Assembly (NCBI GenBank): GCA_001600635.1
Contig: BCKL01000015.1
Span: 342,942 to 406,941, forward strand
Origin: Leucosporidium creatinivorum
Taxonomy: Eukaryota > Basidiomycota > Microbotryomycetes > Leucosporidiales > Leucosporidiaceae
Direction: 5' to 3'
DNA: 64,000 bases
Each line of letters opens with the position of its first letter. Position 1 is the first letter of the stretch. The notes beneath the pieces were generated by a model. The model saw only the letters and a list, made by a program, of their open reading frames with translations. It did no database searches and was not told the origin of the DNA. A program made the position numbers and the translations under genes. Below, piece after piece: positions 24,240-36,150 of this stretch.

Positions 24240-26989
24240 ATGACAACACTAGACATCACCGCCATTGACGATATCGAGCTGGTCCCCGTTCCAATTAGCC
24301 CTCGAGGTCGAACGGCGGAGCTTCGAGCAGAGCACGCGGCGGGAGCGGTCGAGCGAGATGGGAGCCCTTCGAAGAGGGAGAAGTTCGAGCTGCAGAATCA
24401 GACTCTACTGCTGCCTAGGAAGCAGCTGATAGTGTGCTTCTGTGCGCTGTCGCTGGCGTTGGTGAGTTCCCCACTGGAGGGCGGCTGAGATCGACCTGCT
24501 GGGCTGGCAAGATGCAAGAGCTAACCTGAGATAAACCGACACCAGGCTGTAGCATTTCTGGACCAACTGATCATCACGACGGGTGAGCAGGCGCGACGAG
24601 AAGACGGCCGAGCTTTCGAGCTAACCTCTGAATCCCTGCAGCACTTCCCGTCATCTCTGCTGAGCTGGGGAGTGGGCGTCTATCATCTTACGTCGGCAGC
24701 GTGTACGTCGTGACCAGCGTACGTTCCTTCCCGCCTTTCGGATCTCGAGTTCGGCGCTCGTCGTCTGGCTTCGGCGCTCCCTCTCCCGCGTCTCGAATCT
24801 CGCTGACCCGCGCCAAAGCGCTCTCTACCACAGGCCGCATGTCAACCCGCGTACGGTCGAGTCGGCGACATCCTCGGTCGAAAGGCCGTCCTCCTCGGCT
24901 CCCTCGCCATCTTCATGATCTGGTCGCTCGCCTGCGCTCTCTCCAAGACGATGTTTCAACTCATCATCTTTCGAGCACCTCAAGGCATTGGTGGAGGAGG
25001 CCTCGTCACCTCCGTCTGGATCATCAGCTCGGACATCGTCTCGCTGAGGGAGAGAGGCGTCTACCAGTCGATCCTTCAGCTTGTCATCCTCATCAGTACA
25101 AGTCTGGGGCCGATTCTGGGCGGAGCTTTATCGTCGGTGTCATGGACTCGTAAGTTTGGACGGATCAGCTTGCCCGCGCGAGCTCGGCGCGGGCTGGACT
25201 CATCTCGGCTTAGGCTAATCTCTGCGCTGCACAGTCATCTTCTGGATCAACCTACCGGTTGGAGCTGTGGCTTTCGGAGTCATCTGGTACTTCGTCCCAG
25301 CGAGGAAGGTCGATGGACACTGGAAGCAGTGAGTCGCGCCCTCGCTGGATGTGGGGTCGGGAAGCTCGGCTAATCTCTCGCCATGATCTGCAGAAAGCTA
25401 GCAGCTATCGAGTAGGTTTCCCGCCTCACCTCTCGCCCACTCCGTCCTGCCCCTCGACTGGCGGCGCCAGGATTCCTCGCCGAGCATCTGCACTGAACTG
25501 ACCTCTTCGACCTGCAGCTCTGCGGGGACCTTCTTGACGGTTGCTGGAGCAGTTCTAGTCCTAGTGAGCTGATTTTCGCGCGCTCTTATGGGTATAAAGC
25601 TGACTCTGCCGCTCGAAACAGCTGGCGCTCAACTGGTGCGCTCGCCCTTCACCGCCGACACTCATAAGCTGACACCTCTAGACCATGCAGGGGCGGTGTA
25701 TTCTATCCTTGGAGCAGTGGCCACGTCCTCGTGCCCCTCTTCGTTGGCATAGCAACTACCAGCGCCTTCGTCTTCTGGGAGTGGAAAGGCGCCCGATTGC
25801 CCATCGTCCCTCTCGCGACCTTCAAGGAGCCCTCGATCGTCACGAGTTACATCCTTGGATTCCTTGTTGGCTCAGCCTACATGAGCAACGTCTACACGCT
25901 GCCCCAGCTGTTTCAGGTCACGATGGGCTACTCGGCGGTCAAGTCGGGCGTGCCCCTCTTGCCCTTACAGATCGTGTCGAGTAAGTTGGAGAGCTTATAT
26001 AGCCCCTCGAATGGGCTTCACTGACCTTCTCTCGCGCTGCAGGCTTTGCTGTCATGGGCTCCGGCTTTGCCTTGCAGTGGACAGGGAGGTACAAGGTGCG
26101 CTGCCTTCGCCGAGCCTCTCGAAGCTGTCGCTGACCCCCTCCTCCGCAGCTCTGCATCGTGCTCGGCCTCTCCTTCTACTCCATCGGCCTCGGTCTGCAA
26201 TCGCTGTCCAACAGCGTGTCCCTCGGTGCCGTCGGAGGCTTTCTAGGTGAGTCGTCGCCTGCCGCAGCGCTTGGCTCTCTCCCGCGCCTGATCACCGTTC
26301 GCTCCCTCTGCGCCAAACCACAGCCATCACTGGATTGGGCATGGGAATGACCTTCCTGACGACCCTCACCTCGGCACAAGCTGCTGCGAAGCCAGAGGAT
26401 GTGGCTTGCGTGACTTCGATCCGAGAATGTGAGCTGTTCGCCTTTGCCGAGCTCTCCTCGACTTGCTGTGCAGGAAAGTTGTAACTAACCAGGTTCGTGT
26501 TTCTCTTCGCAGACGTCGGAGGTATGGGAGGCGCACTCGGCTTGGCCGTCTCGGTTGGTCTCTCCCTCTCGCTCGGTGGAAGCTCGAGCTGACCCTCACA
26601 CCGCTTTCGCAGGGCACCCTCGTCAACAATGAGCTTCGCTCGTCCATGACTCGCGTCAATCTGCCCACTGCCGTCGTTGACAGCATCCTAGACGACCCCG
26701 TTTCAATCTTCCACTCGACGACGCTGAGCGCCGAAGCGCGAGCGATCGCAATTGCGGGTGAGTCACCTCCTACCTCCCTCGCCTCGTCGCCTCGGAGCTG
26801 AGCCATCTCTCACCTATAGGCTACTCCAAAGGCTTCCGCACCGTCTTCTTCTTCAACGGCGCTTGCATCGCCCTCGCTGCCGTGCTCGCTATCCTTTTCA
26901 TTCGCGAGTTCCCGCTGACGAGGGAGGATGAGATGGATCAGAAGGAGAGTGCAAAAGTGTGGCTGAGGGATAAGGGTAAGAACGCTTAG
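24240..26989 (+). CDS. MFS transporter, DHA2-type (14-span drug exporter)
   Basis: About 15 exons. After a hydrophilic N-terminus (MTTLDITAIDDIELVPVPIS), span 1 reads CFCALSLALAVAFLDQLIIT with the Asp typical of motif D1. Motif A appears as YGRVGDILGRKAVLLGS, and motif C as LVILISTSLGPILGGALSS. INLPVGAVAFGVIW and the later span pairs fit a 14-span H+ antiporter of the DHA2 group (drug, dityrosine or siderophore relatives). The C-terminus is charged (EFPLTREDEMDQKESAKVW). The substrate cannot be read from sequence. The neighbouring Zn2Cys6 factor is a plausible regulator. Very short exons are present around 25392-25525 and 25621-25690, so exact boundaries there are less certain. Confidence 0.9.
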
Positions 26990-27838
26990 CGAGTAGAGCA
27001 TCGAGGTGCAATAGAGAGCAGTGAGCTGAACCTGGAGGGGTGAACGCCGAGCGAGAGAAGGCTGTAGCCGACGCTGTACGGCGGCAGAGCCTGTGCGAGA
27101 TATCGGATCAGACTTGCCTGTTGCACCCTTCTACTCTTCTCTAGCTCGTGCTCGCTCCCGCTGTGCACACCAAGTCGAGCTCGACCTCTCGCCGACTCCC
27201 GACTCCCGAGCACGGCACCTCTCTTGCTCTCTCCACTCGCTTCGTTCTCCGCCTCTGCGTGTCTCTTCTCTTCGCTCGTTGACCCGTGCAGCTACACATA
27301 CGTTGAGCGCCGCTCTCTACACTCCTCCATCGACTGCTCGCCTTCCTGCACCTCATCGACCTCGCTTCTCGCTTCCAATTCTCGCCTCCCTCCCGCCTTT
27401 CTTCTCTCCTCGCTCTCCTCGCTTACCTCTCAGCAAGGCTCTCTGTCGGAGGACGGATAATCTGGTGCACGGCCGCCAGTGGGGCGAGGGAGTGTAGTAC
27501 AGGTCAGTCTCGTGCGAAGCGGCAGGAGGAGTCGTCGAGGAAGGGCGAGGGAGATGAGGGCTGTTTGGTGAGTCGCTATGACGCGAGCGCTGAGCTGGGC
27601 TGGTCTGGTGCAGAGTCAGAGCTAAGCGAGCAAGTATGAGTTAGCTGGGAGGCAAGCTAAGCTGTAGCTGACCAGGGGCAGCCGAGCGCCGAGCCGAGCG
27701 GGGAGGGGAGTCGCTGGAAGGTGCTGCTTCCCTCTCCTCTGTGACGGTAGTACTCGGTGCTCTTTTGCAAAGAGAGGTAGGGCGACTTGCGCTCACACGA
27801 AGGTGCACGGCAGCACACTGCCAACCAGCCGAGCCTCA

Positions 27839-29140
27839 CGCCGAGGTGGGCGAGCGGTAGCCGAGGTCGCTGCTGCTCTCCGCTTCTGTCGCGCGCCTGA
27901 TGTCCGCTCCTGGCCCGCTAAGCTGCTCACCCGGGACTTCATCTAAGACGAGTGTGCACAGCAGGAGGAAGACATCCAGCTCAGAGCTCAGCGAGCCTCG
28001 CCATTCGCCGAAGGCTGAAGTGGGGAGCAGCTGAGCTGCTGTCTGCTTCGCTTCTGCGGCTTGGCAGTGGAGCGTACAGCTGTAGACTAGATTCATTCTT
28101 CTGCTCTGCTCCGACGCTGAAGATAAGTGAGGAGCAGGAGCAGCAAGCGAGCGTTCGGCGCCGAGTCGAGGCAGGGAGGAGCGGCTCGGCGAGCTGCTTC
28201 TGCTTCGCTGTTTCTCTTGTTGCGCTTGTTGCTACCGTCTACTCCCAGCGCGTCTTGCGTCGCACGGGGGAGCTGAACACAGCTACCAGAAAGACAGGGA
28301 AAAGCCGGCGAGCAGACGTCCGAGCAGGCGCCGGCGGCCGAGCAGAAGCGGCAAGTGGAGCGGCTGTGAAGGCCGTTCCCTTGCTTTTGGCTTCGTCGGT
28401 GTGATTCCGCCCCTTATATCTCCGGGAACTCTGATGTGAAGATCGTGACTCTGAGCAGAACGCAAAGCTTCCAGCCGAGCGACTCCAGCCTGCGCCGAGG
28501 TGGACGGCGGGAGTAGCTGAGCTGCTCTCGCGTTTGCTTCTGGTGAGCAAGAGTGCTACCTCGACCCGAAAAGTGATATTAAGAGACCGTGCTGGGTTGG
28601 CTCGTTGTAGCCAATACTGGAGGAGAAGGAGGAGCCGCCGAGCAGAGACGGATTGGCCAGCTTCTGGAGGCGGCTTGTCGCTTCGCTATTTCTTCTGCGT
28701 CTTTATGCCCTCTCATCATGTCATGCTAGCCTCCAGTTGGACGTGGGAAGGAAGAAGAGCTCGCAGCTAGCAGTCGGAGCGTTGACGCCGAACAGATTCT
28801 CAGAGGTGGAGGGAGGCAGACGTCGTGTGCCGCCTTTCGCTTCTGTCGCCCGGCTCATCGTCGTCCGGACTGCTCGGTATACCGCAGTAGGATGTGGGAG
28901 GAGTGGGAAGGCTACCAGAAGCAGCAGCAGCAGCAGCAGCATCAGACCAGGTGCGCCAGTCGGCCTGAGGCGGGCGAAGGACAGCCGAGGGCTGCTCTGC
29001 GCCTGGCTCTCATCGCCGTCTACTTGGTTTTGGAACTCACTGCACATTTATTTGTGGGAGGATCATGGGCCAGCTGAGGGCAGTGAGATCAGCTATCACT
29101 GGCTGGAGGCCGCCGAGGGACTAGAGCTGGGCCGAGGTGG
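27839..29140 (-). repeat. Dispersed CCACCTCGGCG word in arm A
   Basis: CGCCGAGGTGG occurs at 27839-27849 and 28493-28503 and as GCCGAGGTGG at 29131-29140, with looser copies between. Each lies beside a GTAGCTGAGCTGCT/GCTTCTG-like context of about 50 bp. The same word, inverted, recurs in arm B at 56634, 57114, 57285 and 57893. This looks like an older short repeat array within the arms. Confidence 0.5.
28921..28941 (+). repeat. CAG-trinucleotide microsatellite
   Basis: Six to seven CAG units in noncoding sequence of outer arm A. Confidence 0.85.
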
Positions 29141-30645
29141 TTGGAAGCAGCTCGAGGGCTGTTGCTGCCGCTTCTACTTGGTCCATCCTTGCCACTGCTT
29201 CCGTTTTGTGCTCTGACTCATCCATCGGAACCTCAGGTGAAGCGACAGGAACCAGCAGCTGGCCAGGCAGCCCTCGCCGAGATCAGGGTCGGTGCGCTCG
29301 GAGCGTTCTTGCCTCGTCCTCGCACTTGCCTAATACGCCAGCAGCTAGCAGACATCCGTCCGGATTGAGATCCTGGTAGAATGTGGCTCGAGCAGAACTC
29401 CTGAGTCGCTGGCCAAGTGAAGCAGCGCCGAGCCCTTCGCCGAGGTTGCTCGCTCTCGTTTCTCCTGCTCTTGCCGGTCTGCAGAGGCAAGCTGGAAGAG
29501 TGGCGATACGAGAGTGTAGAAGTGCTTCGGACACCGCTCAGCCTGGGTCCAGCTTTCGCTGTTGTGAGCTCCCTCCCGCAGTCTCGAGCCGCCCTCCGCC
29601 GGTCAAGATCTCACCCATTCGCTCGTTGGCGGCGATGGCTGCTGGTGGGCCGATGGCTAGTTGAACTCTTAGAAACAGAGAGTGTGCAGACCGAATATGT
29701 TCTCTAGCAAGTTGTTGGACGCCGCTGGCTCATATCTCGGCGATCACCTTCGCCCGACTCTCGCTGCTCTGCGCCAGCAGGGCGGCGGGGCGGGCTGAGA
29801 GGTCTGAGCAACGAGGATAAAAGAGTATTTGGACTTGTACGACCTCCTGGGAGTGTGCACACTCGCGTCTGGTAGCGGCTGCCGCCCCCCGGCGATGCGT
29901 GCTCTCGGGGTTCCCTCGTCTTGACGGCTCGCAGAAGCAGGCTGAGAGCTTGGGATGCCATTGAAAGAAGAGATAGCTGGGTGTAATCATCAATGCCGCC
30001 TGCAGCTCAGCAGCATCTGGTCAAGTTGCATTATGAAGGAGGAGAAGTATCCTTTCGGCCCCGGCTGGCGCACTCCTCTTGCTGGCCTCGTTCAAGCCGA
30101 CGGGGTGAGCGCTGACGCTGTGGGACCCCAAGGAGCACTGCACGCTACATTGCAAGCTATGTGCAGGTCTGCGAAGGGCTCGGCACGTCGCTTTCGGCGA
30201 TCCTCAGCTCGGCTTGGCTCGGCTCGTTTGCAAGGCAGGCGGACGGTCTTAGCTATTAAACAAGTCAGGCTTCACCAGAGAGGGTGTACCAGCACGTAGT
30301 CTCGCGCACCCTGTGGAACCGCTAGACACCCTCACTGCCTTTCACTTCCCTCCGCAAGCTGAGTCTGACCCTCCTAGACCTCCTTGGAGCTGCCTTGCGA
30401 GAGCAGCGTACAGCTGGGGGACTTGCGAAGCAGATATAGGGGAGGCTGGAAAGGGCAGGGTGGCACCATCATAGTCTTTGCAGTAGTAGCTTGCCTTGCA
30501 AGACGAGAGCAGTCTCCGCCAGCCGTGCTCAATCCTTCGCCCGGTCCGCCGCGAAGGGAGCAAGCCGACGCCTCACTCTTCGCTCTATGCTCTACGGCTC
30601 AAGGTAAGCAGCAAAAGGGGACGACAGCAGCAAAAAAAAAATCGA

Positions 30646-30844
30646 AAGAGAAGCCCTGACATCGCACGCCAGGAGTGGAAGAGCGCGGACATCGCGACCG
30701 AGCAGGAGAGCAAGCTCGAGAACCGCAAGGTCAGGCAGGGTAAAGATAAGATTTGATTTGTGACCCACAATGTGGGTCTACCAGTAATCAAAACTGATAA
30801 GAACAGATACTACACTTGATCTAAGCCAAAAGGCCAGAAAGGAT
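30646..30844 (-). ncRNA. U2 spliceosomal snRNA, copy A
   Basis: Read on the minus strand from about 30844: GGCCTTTTGGCTTAGATC, then AAGTGTAGTATCTGTTCTT. The second contains GUAGUA, the branch-site recognition sequence, embedded in the near-invariant U2 5' domain. Stem IIa (ATCAGTTTTGATTACTGGT) and a stem-loop GACCCACATTGTGGGTC follow. The 199 bp are identical to copy B (54520-54718), after which the copies diverge, which sets the 3' limit approximately. The RNA pairs with intron branch sites in the spliceosome. The Sm site is not obvious (TCTTATCTTTACC region). A T9 run follows in this copy only. Confidence 0.93.
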
Positions 30845-31145
30845 CGCAAAATGGTGGTCCAGGGGATTGGATACTCAACGCCGAAGGGGTGGGAGAGGCA
30901 AAGGCGTGGTATGTTTGTAGGGTCTTCGAGGTTGGGATTTAGATGTGGCAATGTGAGGGTACAGCTGGGTTGAATTGGCGTCTTATGTACCGACGAGGAA
31001 GATTGTGAAATGGTCAAGTCGAGGTGGACCCCCTCTCGGCGGACGTCTGACACCTCAGCAGCTAGCAAGGCGAGAGTGTCGAGGTGTGGGAGAGGGATCA
31101 GGTGGCGTCGGAGGTGTTGTGTGAAAGACCTGATAGACAACAGAC
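30845..31145 (-). promoter_or_regulatory. Conserved U2 upstream region, copy A
   Basis: About 300 bp directly upstream of U2 are roughly 90% identical by eye to the same region of copy B (54220-54519), while sequence beyond U2 is far less alike. This fits a selected or gene-converted promoter. Confidence 0.55.
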
Positions 31146-31375
31146 TGGCTCATCTTCGGAAGATGTCAAGACCGAGCCATGTACCCTCCTCAGCCACTTC
31201 GGCGATGCTCAGGCGGGTGTAGCTGCGCTCGCTGCAGGCTAGTTGGCGGTGGCACAGGCATTCCAGATTAATGCGATCCACCCCCCGCGTAACTACAGTA
31301 CCTCGGCCGACCAAAGGGACTCAAGCGAGGGCAGCGAGGTGGTCGCCGAGCAGGCGCTCATCTCCGAAGCCACAT

Positions 31376-32479
31376 CACGCTTGCAGAGTGGCTTGTATCG
31401 CACGAGAGAGGCTAACAAGAGCTTTGGAACATTCTCAGGAGTGCTTTCCAGCGTGCTTCAACCGCTTCTGCGCACCAGCGGCTCGTCCACAAAGCTGATT
31501 CGGCGCTCGGCGAAGGATCACTGCTCGTTCGAGAGCCGAGCGGGAGCCCTGAAAGTCCTGCCACACCGGGCAGCTGCTTTGCAGCTGCTTTGCCTATCCT
31601 GCACAGCCATTCCCAGGTGCTGTATCGCTACCTCCACGCTTTCGGCACTCTTTCTTCGCCACTCTGCGCGAAAGGAGGTCGTCCTCGGCTTTCATTTTGA
31701 GCGATCCGAGCAGCTGAGAGTAGTGTGCATCATTTCAGTCTGACTTCGGAGCAGCTGAGCGCATCGGCGAGAAGACCGACCACCGACGCGAGATTCAGCA
31801 GCGAGTGGCTCGAGTGGTACTTGAGCCGGCTCCTCTTGCTCTCGCCACATCTTACCTCGCTTGCCCGTTTCGTCCCGACCGCTCTTTCACACTTGCTGCT
31901 CACCTCGCAAGCTACACCAGGTAAGCCTACAACTACCGCTCCTCCCTGCCAGGCTGCACGCGCCCGAGTCTGTTGATTTTCGGGGCAGCTCAACGCTGGC
32001 CACAACAAAGAGCAATCGAGCTGACTGAGCTCTTCGTGTACAGGACTACCTCACTCACGAGGCTTCTTTCGACTTTCTTCCGGCCATCGCCCGTCGTCTT
32101 GTACGCTTCGCTCTTCGCTTGCTGCACCTCAAAGCCGAGCCGGCACACTCCCTCCCCCTCAGCTTCACCTAAAACTCAGCGTGAGTCTCGGATTAGGCGA
32201 TCCAGAGAGATACATGGTTGGAGACGCTGTATGAAGCTGCTGTTGGAGCTTCAAAGCTGTACTGGGACAAGCTCGCGATGGGCAGAACACGCGCGGCATG
32301 GAGGGATCGCGGACGTTCGGCTAGCTTCGCAGATGGAAGTGAAGGGAAGAGGGCAGGGCGTAGATGGGATGGATTTGCTGGGAAGGAGCGACCGATCAAA
32401 GCTACAGCGCCGAGATGCAGAGAGCTGACCTTCGGTTCCCTTTCTCCCCTCCCTCTCGTGCCCCTGCAGCTCTACCGCC
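31376..32479. other. Intergenic region before ERG3
   Basis: About 1.1 kb, pyrimidine-rich toward ERG3. Open frames of 60-170 codons exist but have no motif or splice support. It probably holds the ERG3 promoter and leader. Confidence 0.5.
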
Positions 32480-34085
32480 ATGGACATCGTTCTGGACTGT
32501 AGGTAGACGCGTCACTCGCTTCTCCAATTTGCTCTGCTGACCCGCTTGCTCCCCTACAGTCTTCGATGAGCACGTTGGCGACGCGCTCTACTCCAAGCTG
32601 CACAACCCCTTCGCGAAGCTCGCCTTATCAGCATCGCCAACAGAGTGGGCCAGCTACGCCGCTTCCAACCTCACCTCTTCACCATCATCACCTACATCAC
32701 TGAAGAGCGTCACGACCTTCCTCGCTGAGCTGCCAGGACTCGACACCCTTCCCCGAGACAACATCATCCGGCAGTCGCTTTCCCTCTATGTCATCACCTA
32801 CATCGGTGAGTCTGAGCACATCGGTCGAGCTTCTTGAACCATAGCTGACCTCTTTGCCTACAGGCATTCTGCTGCTGTACTTCGGCGTTGCTACGGGCGC
32901 CTACTTCTTCATTTTCGATCACCGAAGTGAGTCCATTATCACTCATCTACGCTCGCCCTTGGCTCACCTTCTTCTCACGCAGTGAAATTCCATCCTCGCT
33001 TCCTGAAGAACCAGGTCAGGAAGGAGATCATGTTCTCGCTCGACGCCTTCCCCCTCCTCGACCTCCTCACCCTCCCCTGGTTCGTCGGAGACGTTCGCGG
33101 TCACAGTATGCTCTACGACACTATCGCCGAGGGTCCTTTCGGCGCCTCATCCTCGGCATGGAAGCCTTGGGCTTACATGTTCTTCTCGGCGGCCCTCTTC
33201 CTCTGGTTCACCGACATGTGCATCTACTGGATCCATCGCTGGCTGCACCTTCCCGTCTTCTACAAGAAGCTGCACAAGCCTCATCACAAGTGGATCAGTG
33301 AGTTGACTGACCTTCGTCGGTGCCGACTACCGCTGACCCTCGCCCGCCCTCGCAGTCCCTACCCCCTTCGCTTCGCATGCCTTCCACCCAGTCGATGGCT
33401 ACCTGCAGTCGCTGCCCTACCACATGTCGTGCTACATCTTCCCTATCCACAAGTACATGTTCATTGGGCTCTTCTCCTTCGTCAACCTCTGGAGTATCTT
33501 CGTGAGTCCTCGCTCGGCCCCTTCCCCCGCCGCCGCCGATGCTGACCTCGGCCTGATGCAGATCCACGACTCGGACATGCTCTGCGGTCACCCTCTCGAG
33601 CACTACATCAACGGCCCTGCTCACCATGTGAGTTATCAGATCTCGGGCTCGTCTTTCCGGATTAGCCGACTGACCTCGTCCTCCCTTCGCAGACCCTGCA
33701 CCACGTAGGTTCCTCTCCCGACTCGATCTCGTGTAGCTCATAGCTGACTGTGCACCTTCCCTCCTACAGATCTTTTTCAACTGCAACTGTTCGTCTTTCT
33801 CGCTTTGCCTTCGCCTCTGACATCTCGCTGACCGCCCCTCCCTCCTCAGACGGCCAATACTTCACCTGGGCCGACAAAGTCGGTGGCTCCTTCCGCGTCC
33901 CCGCCAAGGGCGACGATCCCATGGACGCCGTCCTCGCCATCATCGAGGCCAAGAAGGCCAACGGCGGCAAGATTACCAAGGCCGAGGTGCTCAAGATTGT
34001 GGAGGAGGAGGGCGATCGCACGATGCTGATACCGTCGTCGGAGGAGGATTCGGATGGAGTGTCGGAGACGAAGAAGATGCAGTAG
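32480..34085 (+). CDS. ERG3: Sterol C-5 desaturase
   Basis: Introduces the C-5(6) double bond in late ergosterol synthesis in the ER. Nine exons: 32480-32498, 32560-32805, 32864-32926, 32983-33297, 33356-33501, 33562-33627, 33693-33704, 33770-33788 and 33850-34085; sum 1122 nt, 373 residues. Diagnostic segments: RDNIIRQSLSLYVITYIG, KFHPRFLKNQVRKEI, histidine boxes HRWLH and HKPHHKW, then PTPFASHAFHPVDGYLQSLP and HYINGPAHHTLHH, and YGQYFTWADKVGGSFR. These are ERG3, not ERG25, signatures. The third histidine box is assembled across a 12-nt exon (TLHH) and a 19-nt exon. The intron before the last exon uses a GTTCGT donor. The lysine-rich C-terminal tail (KKANGGKITKAEV) is cytosolic. ERG3 loss changes azole response in many fungi. 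Confidence 0.96.
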
Positions 34086-34637
34086 TTGGAGGAGGGAGGG
34101 CGCTGCCTCGTGTAGATGGCGCGCGGGCTAGAGACGGGGGAGCCACCTATCTATGGACTTTAATCTAACCCCTGGCGATTTCGATACCCAACAACGTCGT
34201 CGAGACTCTTAAGTGAGCTGCGAAGCGCGAGAGGAGTCGAGTCGAGTTGAAGGGTTGCTGTGAACTTGCAGGTTCGAGGTTTGAGACTTCATAGCGTGCT
34301 GTAGACGGCTATTATCCGCGCCCGACAAGCTACAGCCAGCTACAGCTGGGGTGCAGCCAAGCTCGCTCTTCGCAAGTGAGCTCTCCCCTTCGCCGAGCAG
34401 TCGCCGACTTGAGATCCAACGAAGGCAAGTCTAGACAATGAGGGCGACGGGGATGGGTGCTGCTAGGTATTGCTAATGTATGAAATGCCCCTCTTTCTTG
34501 CTGGTCTCCTACCACATACGATCAGTCGAGCCTGAGCCCATCCTCGGCGTTGGTACACGGCGAGAACAGCTCCGAGCAAGACTCGCCGTCTCGCGGAACG
34601 CTATACCGAGGTTTCCTTCACTTTGCACCCCTTCAGC
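34086..34637. other. Convergent intergenic region ERG3 / oxidoreductase
   Basis: Contains copy 1 of a roughly 140-bp direct repeat (34360-34500). Otherwise no gene. Confidence 0.6.
34360..34500. repeat. Direct repeat flanking the oxidoreductase gene, copy 1
   Basis: Matches 36324-36460 in the same orientation: AGCTCGCTCTTCGCAAG, TTCGCCGAGCAGTCGC, AAGTCTAGACAA and TGCTAGGTATTGCTAATGTA are shared in order with small indels. Confidence 0.85.
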
Positions 34638-36150
34638 TCAGCCTTGAGCCACCTCTACAGGCAAGCCCGTTTCCATACTCTCCCGAATCGCTTCCAACAT
34701 GATGATCGTCTTGAGCGCCTCCAACCCACTGCAGTTCGGCTCGGCTTCCCCCTCACAGACCTGAGCGAAATGGCGAAGCTGTAAGGTGAAAGGCGGGGTG
34801 GGGTCGACCGGTGCCGCCTCGTCGACTTGCAGCTCGTCGGTCCAGCTCTCCGAGGGCGAGTTGTAGTGCCACAGCTTGAGCTCGGGGAAGGACACGGAGC
34901 CGGTTGTGCCCATTATGGTGTACACGTTTTGGCTCTGCGCGGGGGTAGCAGCGTCAGCGCAGCAGGGAGGAGTGGATTGAGCGCCGAGCTCACCTTCTTC
35001 GGCATGAGAGGATTCTCGCCCGTCGCGCTCTCAAAGCTGTGAGGTGATGCAGAGGCGCTAATGGAGTAGTTAGGTCAGCTGTCGCAACAACGAGACCGCT
35101 TGAGCTCACTCGGAGAAGATGAACGTCCCGACGGCGCCGGAAGCGAACTTGAGAGTGCAGGCGCCCGTCTCCTCAACGGCGTGACCTCGAGTCGATACTC
35201 CTGGCTCGCAGTATACGCGAACGATGTCTCCAAAGAGGTAGCGCATGAGGTCAATATCGTGGACCTGGAAGAAGGGAGGAGGATCAGCGCCGAGAAGGCA
35301 ATGTAGAGTCGGCGCTGGCCGGGACGGCAACATACGAGGTTGATGAGCACCACACCACCCGTCTTCGGGACTTTGCGCCATTCAGTCGGAGCCTCAAAGT
35401 AAGTCGGTGGCTTGAGCGTCGTCCACTGGCCTTGAACGGCGAGAACTGAGCTCGGCGCAATCGCCGAGGTCAGCGCGATCCTCGTCGAGAGCTGGGAGGC
35501 AGAGCTCACCTCTACCGAGAGCACCAGAAGCGAGGATACGTCTTGTGTTGATGATGTAGGGGTTCTGAGAGAGGAGCAGAGTGGTCAGCGCGATCACCGA
35601 AAAGGAGCCGAAGTGAGCGCCGGGACCTACGAAACGGCGATGATGTCCAACCAGGAGCTTGGTCGAGTACTCTAAAGCAGCAGCGACGAGGGCTCTGTGC
35701 GAGTGCAGCTGGTGAGCCGCGGTTCTCGGCGACGAAGAGGGAGGACGAGCGAAGTTCACCTCCCCGAAGCAATGTCGGTGCTCATAGGCTTCTCTACCAG
35801 CGCCGAGACACCAGCTTCAGCGAGTTGAATCCCGATTGGCACATGCGAAGTGTTGGGAGTAGCGACGATGGCTCCAGCGACCTTAACCTCTCCAGCCTTG
35901 CGCGCGGCGAGCATGTCAACGACGCTGGTGTACAGCGGGACCTGTAGAGCAGTAGTCGATGAGTATCGAGCTGTTGACTCGCCTTCAAGCTCGCCCGGCT
36001 CACCTTGATCTTCTCGGAAAGCGCCAGACCAGCGGGTGTCGGATCGACAATGCAAGTGAGCTCGACTGTAGGCTCGTCGAGGCAGTGCTGGGTATGGCGT
36101 AGGCCGATGAGTCCTGGTGCGCCGATGACTGCGATGGGCGTGGGTGACAT
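34638..36150 (-). CDS. Gfo/Idh/MocA-family NAD(P)-dependent oxidoreductase
   Basis: About seven exons. The Rossmann N-terminus is PTPIAVIGAPGLIGLRHTQH (glycine-rich loop), followed by VAGAIVATPNTSHVPIGIQL and the family's EKPMSTD (EKP) motif. The C-terminal sheet domain includes VLINLVHDIDLMRYLFGDI, where His-Asp matches the usual active-site HxxD, and FASGAVGTFIFSDASASPHS. The protein ends GLPVEVAQG. Members oxidise sugars, inositol or related polyols; the substrate here is unknown. The gene is bracketed by two copies of a direct repeat (34360 and 36324), which hints that it was inserted or tandemly duplicated between ERG3 and the Hsp110 gene. It lies downstream of, and on the same strand as, the chaperone gene. 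Confidence 0.9.

Larger units (their letters stand above)
27180..31375. repeat. Outer inverted-repeat arm A (carries U2)
   Basis: Its reverse complement matches about 53985-57960. Matching is patchy: nearly perfect across U2 and about 280 bp upstream of it, about 85% by eye at 29440-29650 (partner 55500-55720), and weaker near both ends. Anchors include the segment around 30110-30240 (partner 54950-55080) and 31160-31275 (partner 54080-54210). No convincing coding sequence lies inside despite many open frames. End positions are approximate. Confidence 0.8.

Noticed and set aside
28653-29216. Long open frames inside the outer arms
   Set aside because: Frames change between arms, composition is low complexity, and no motif or splice pattern supports them.
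30637-30645. Pol III terminator after U2 copy A (T9 on the minus strand)
   Set aside because: Copy B lacks the run and U2 is normally a Pol II gene; probably chance.
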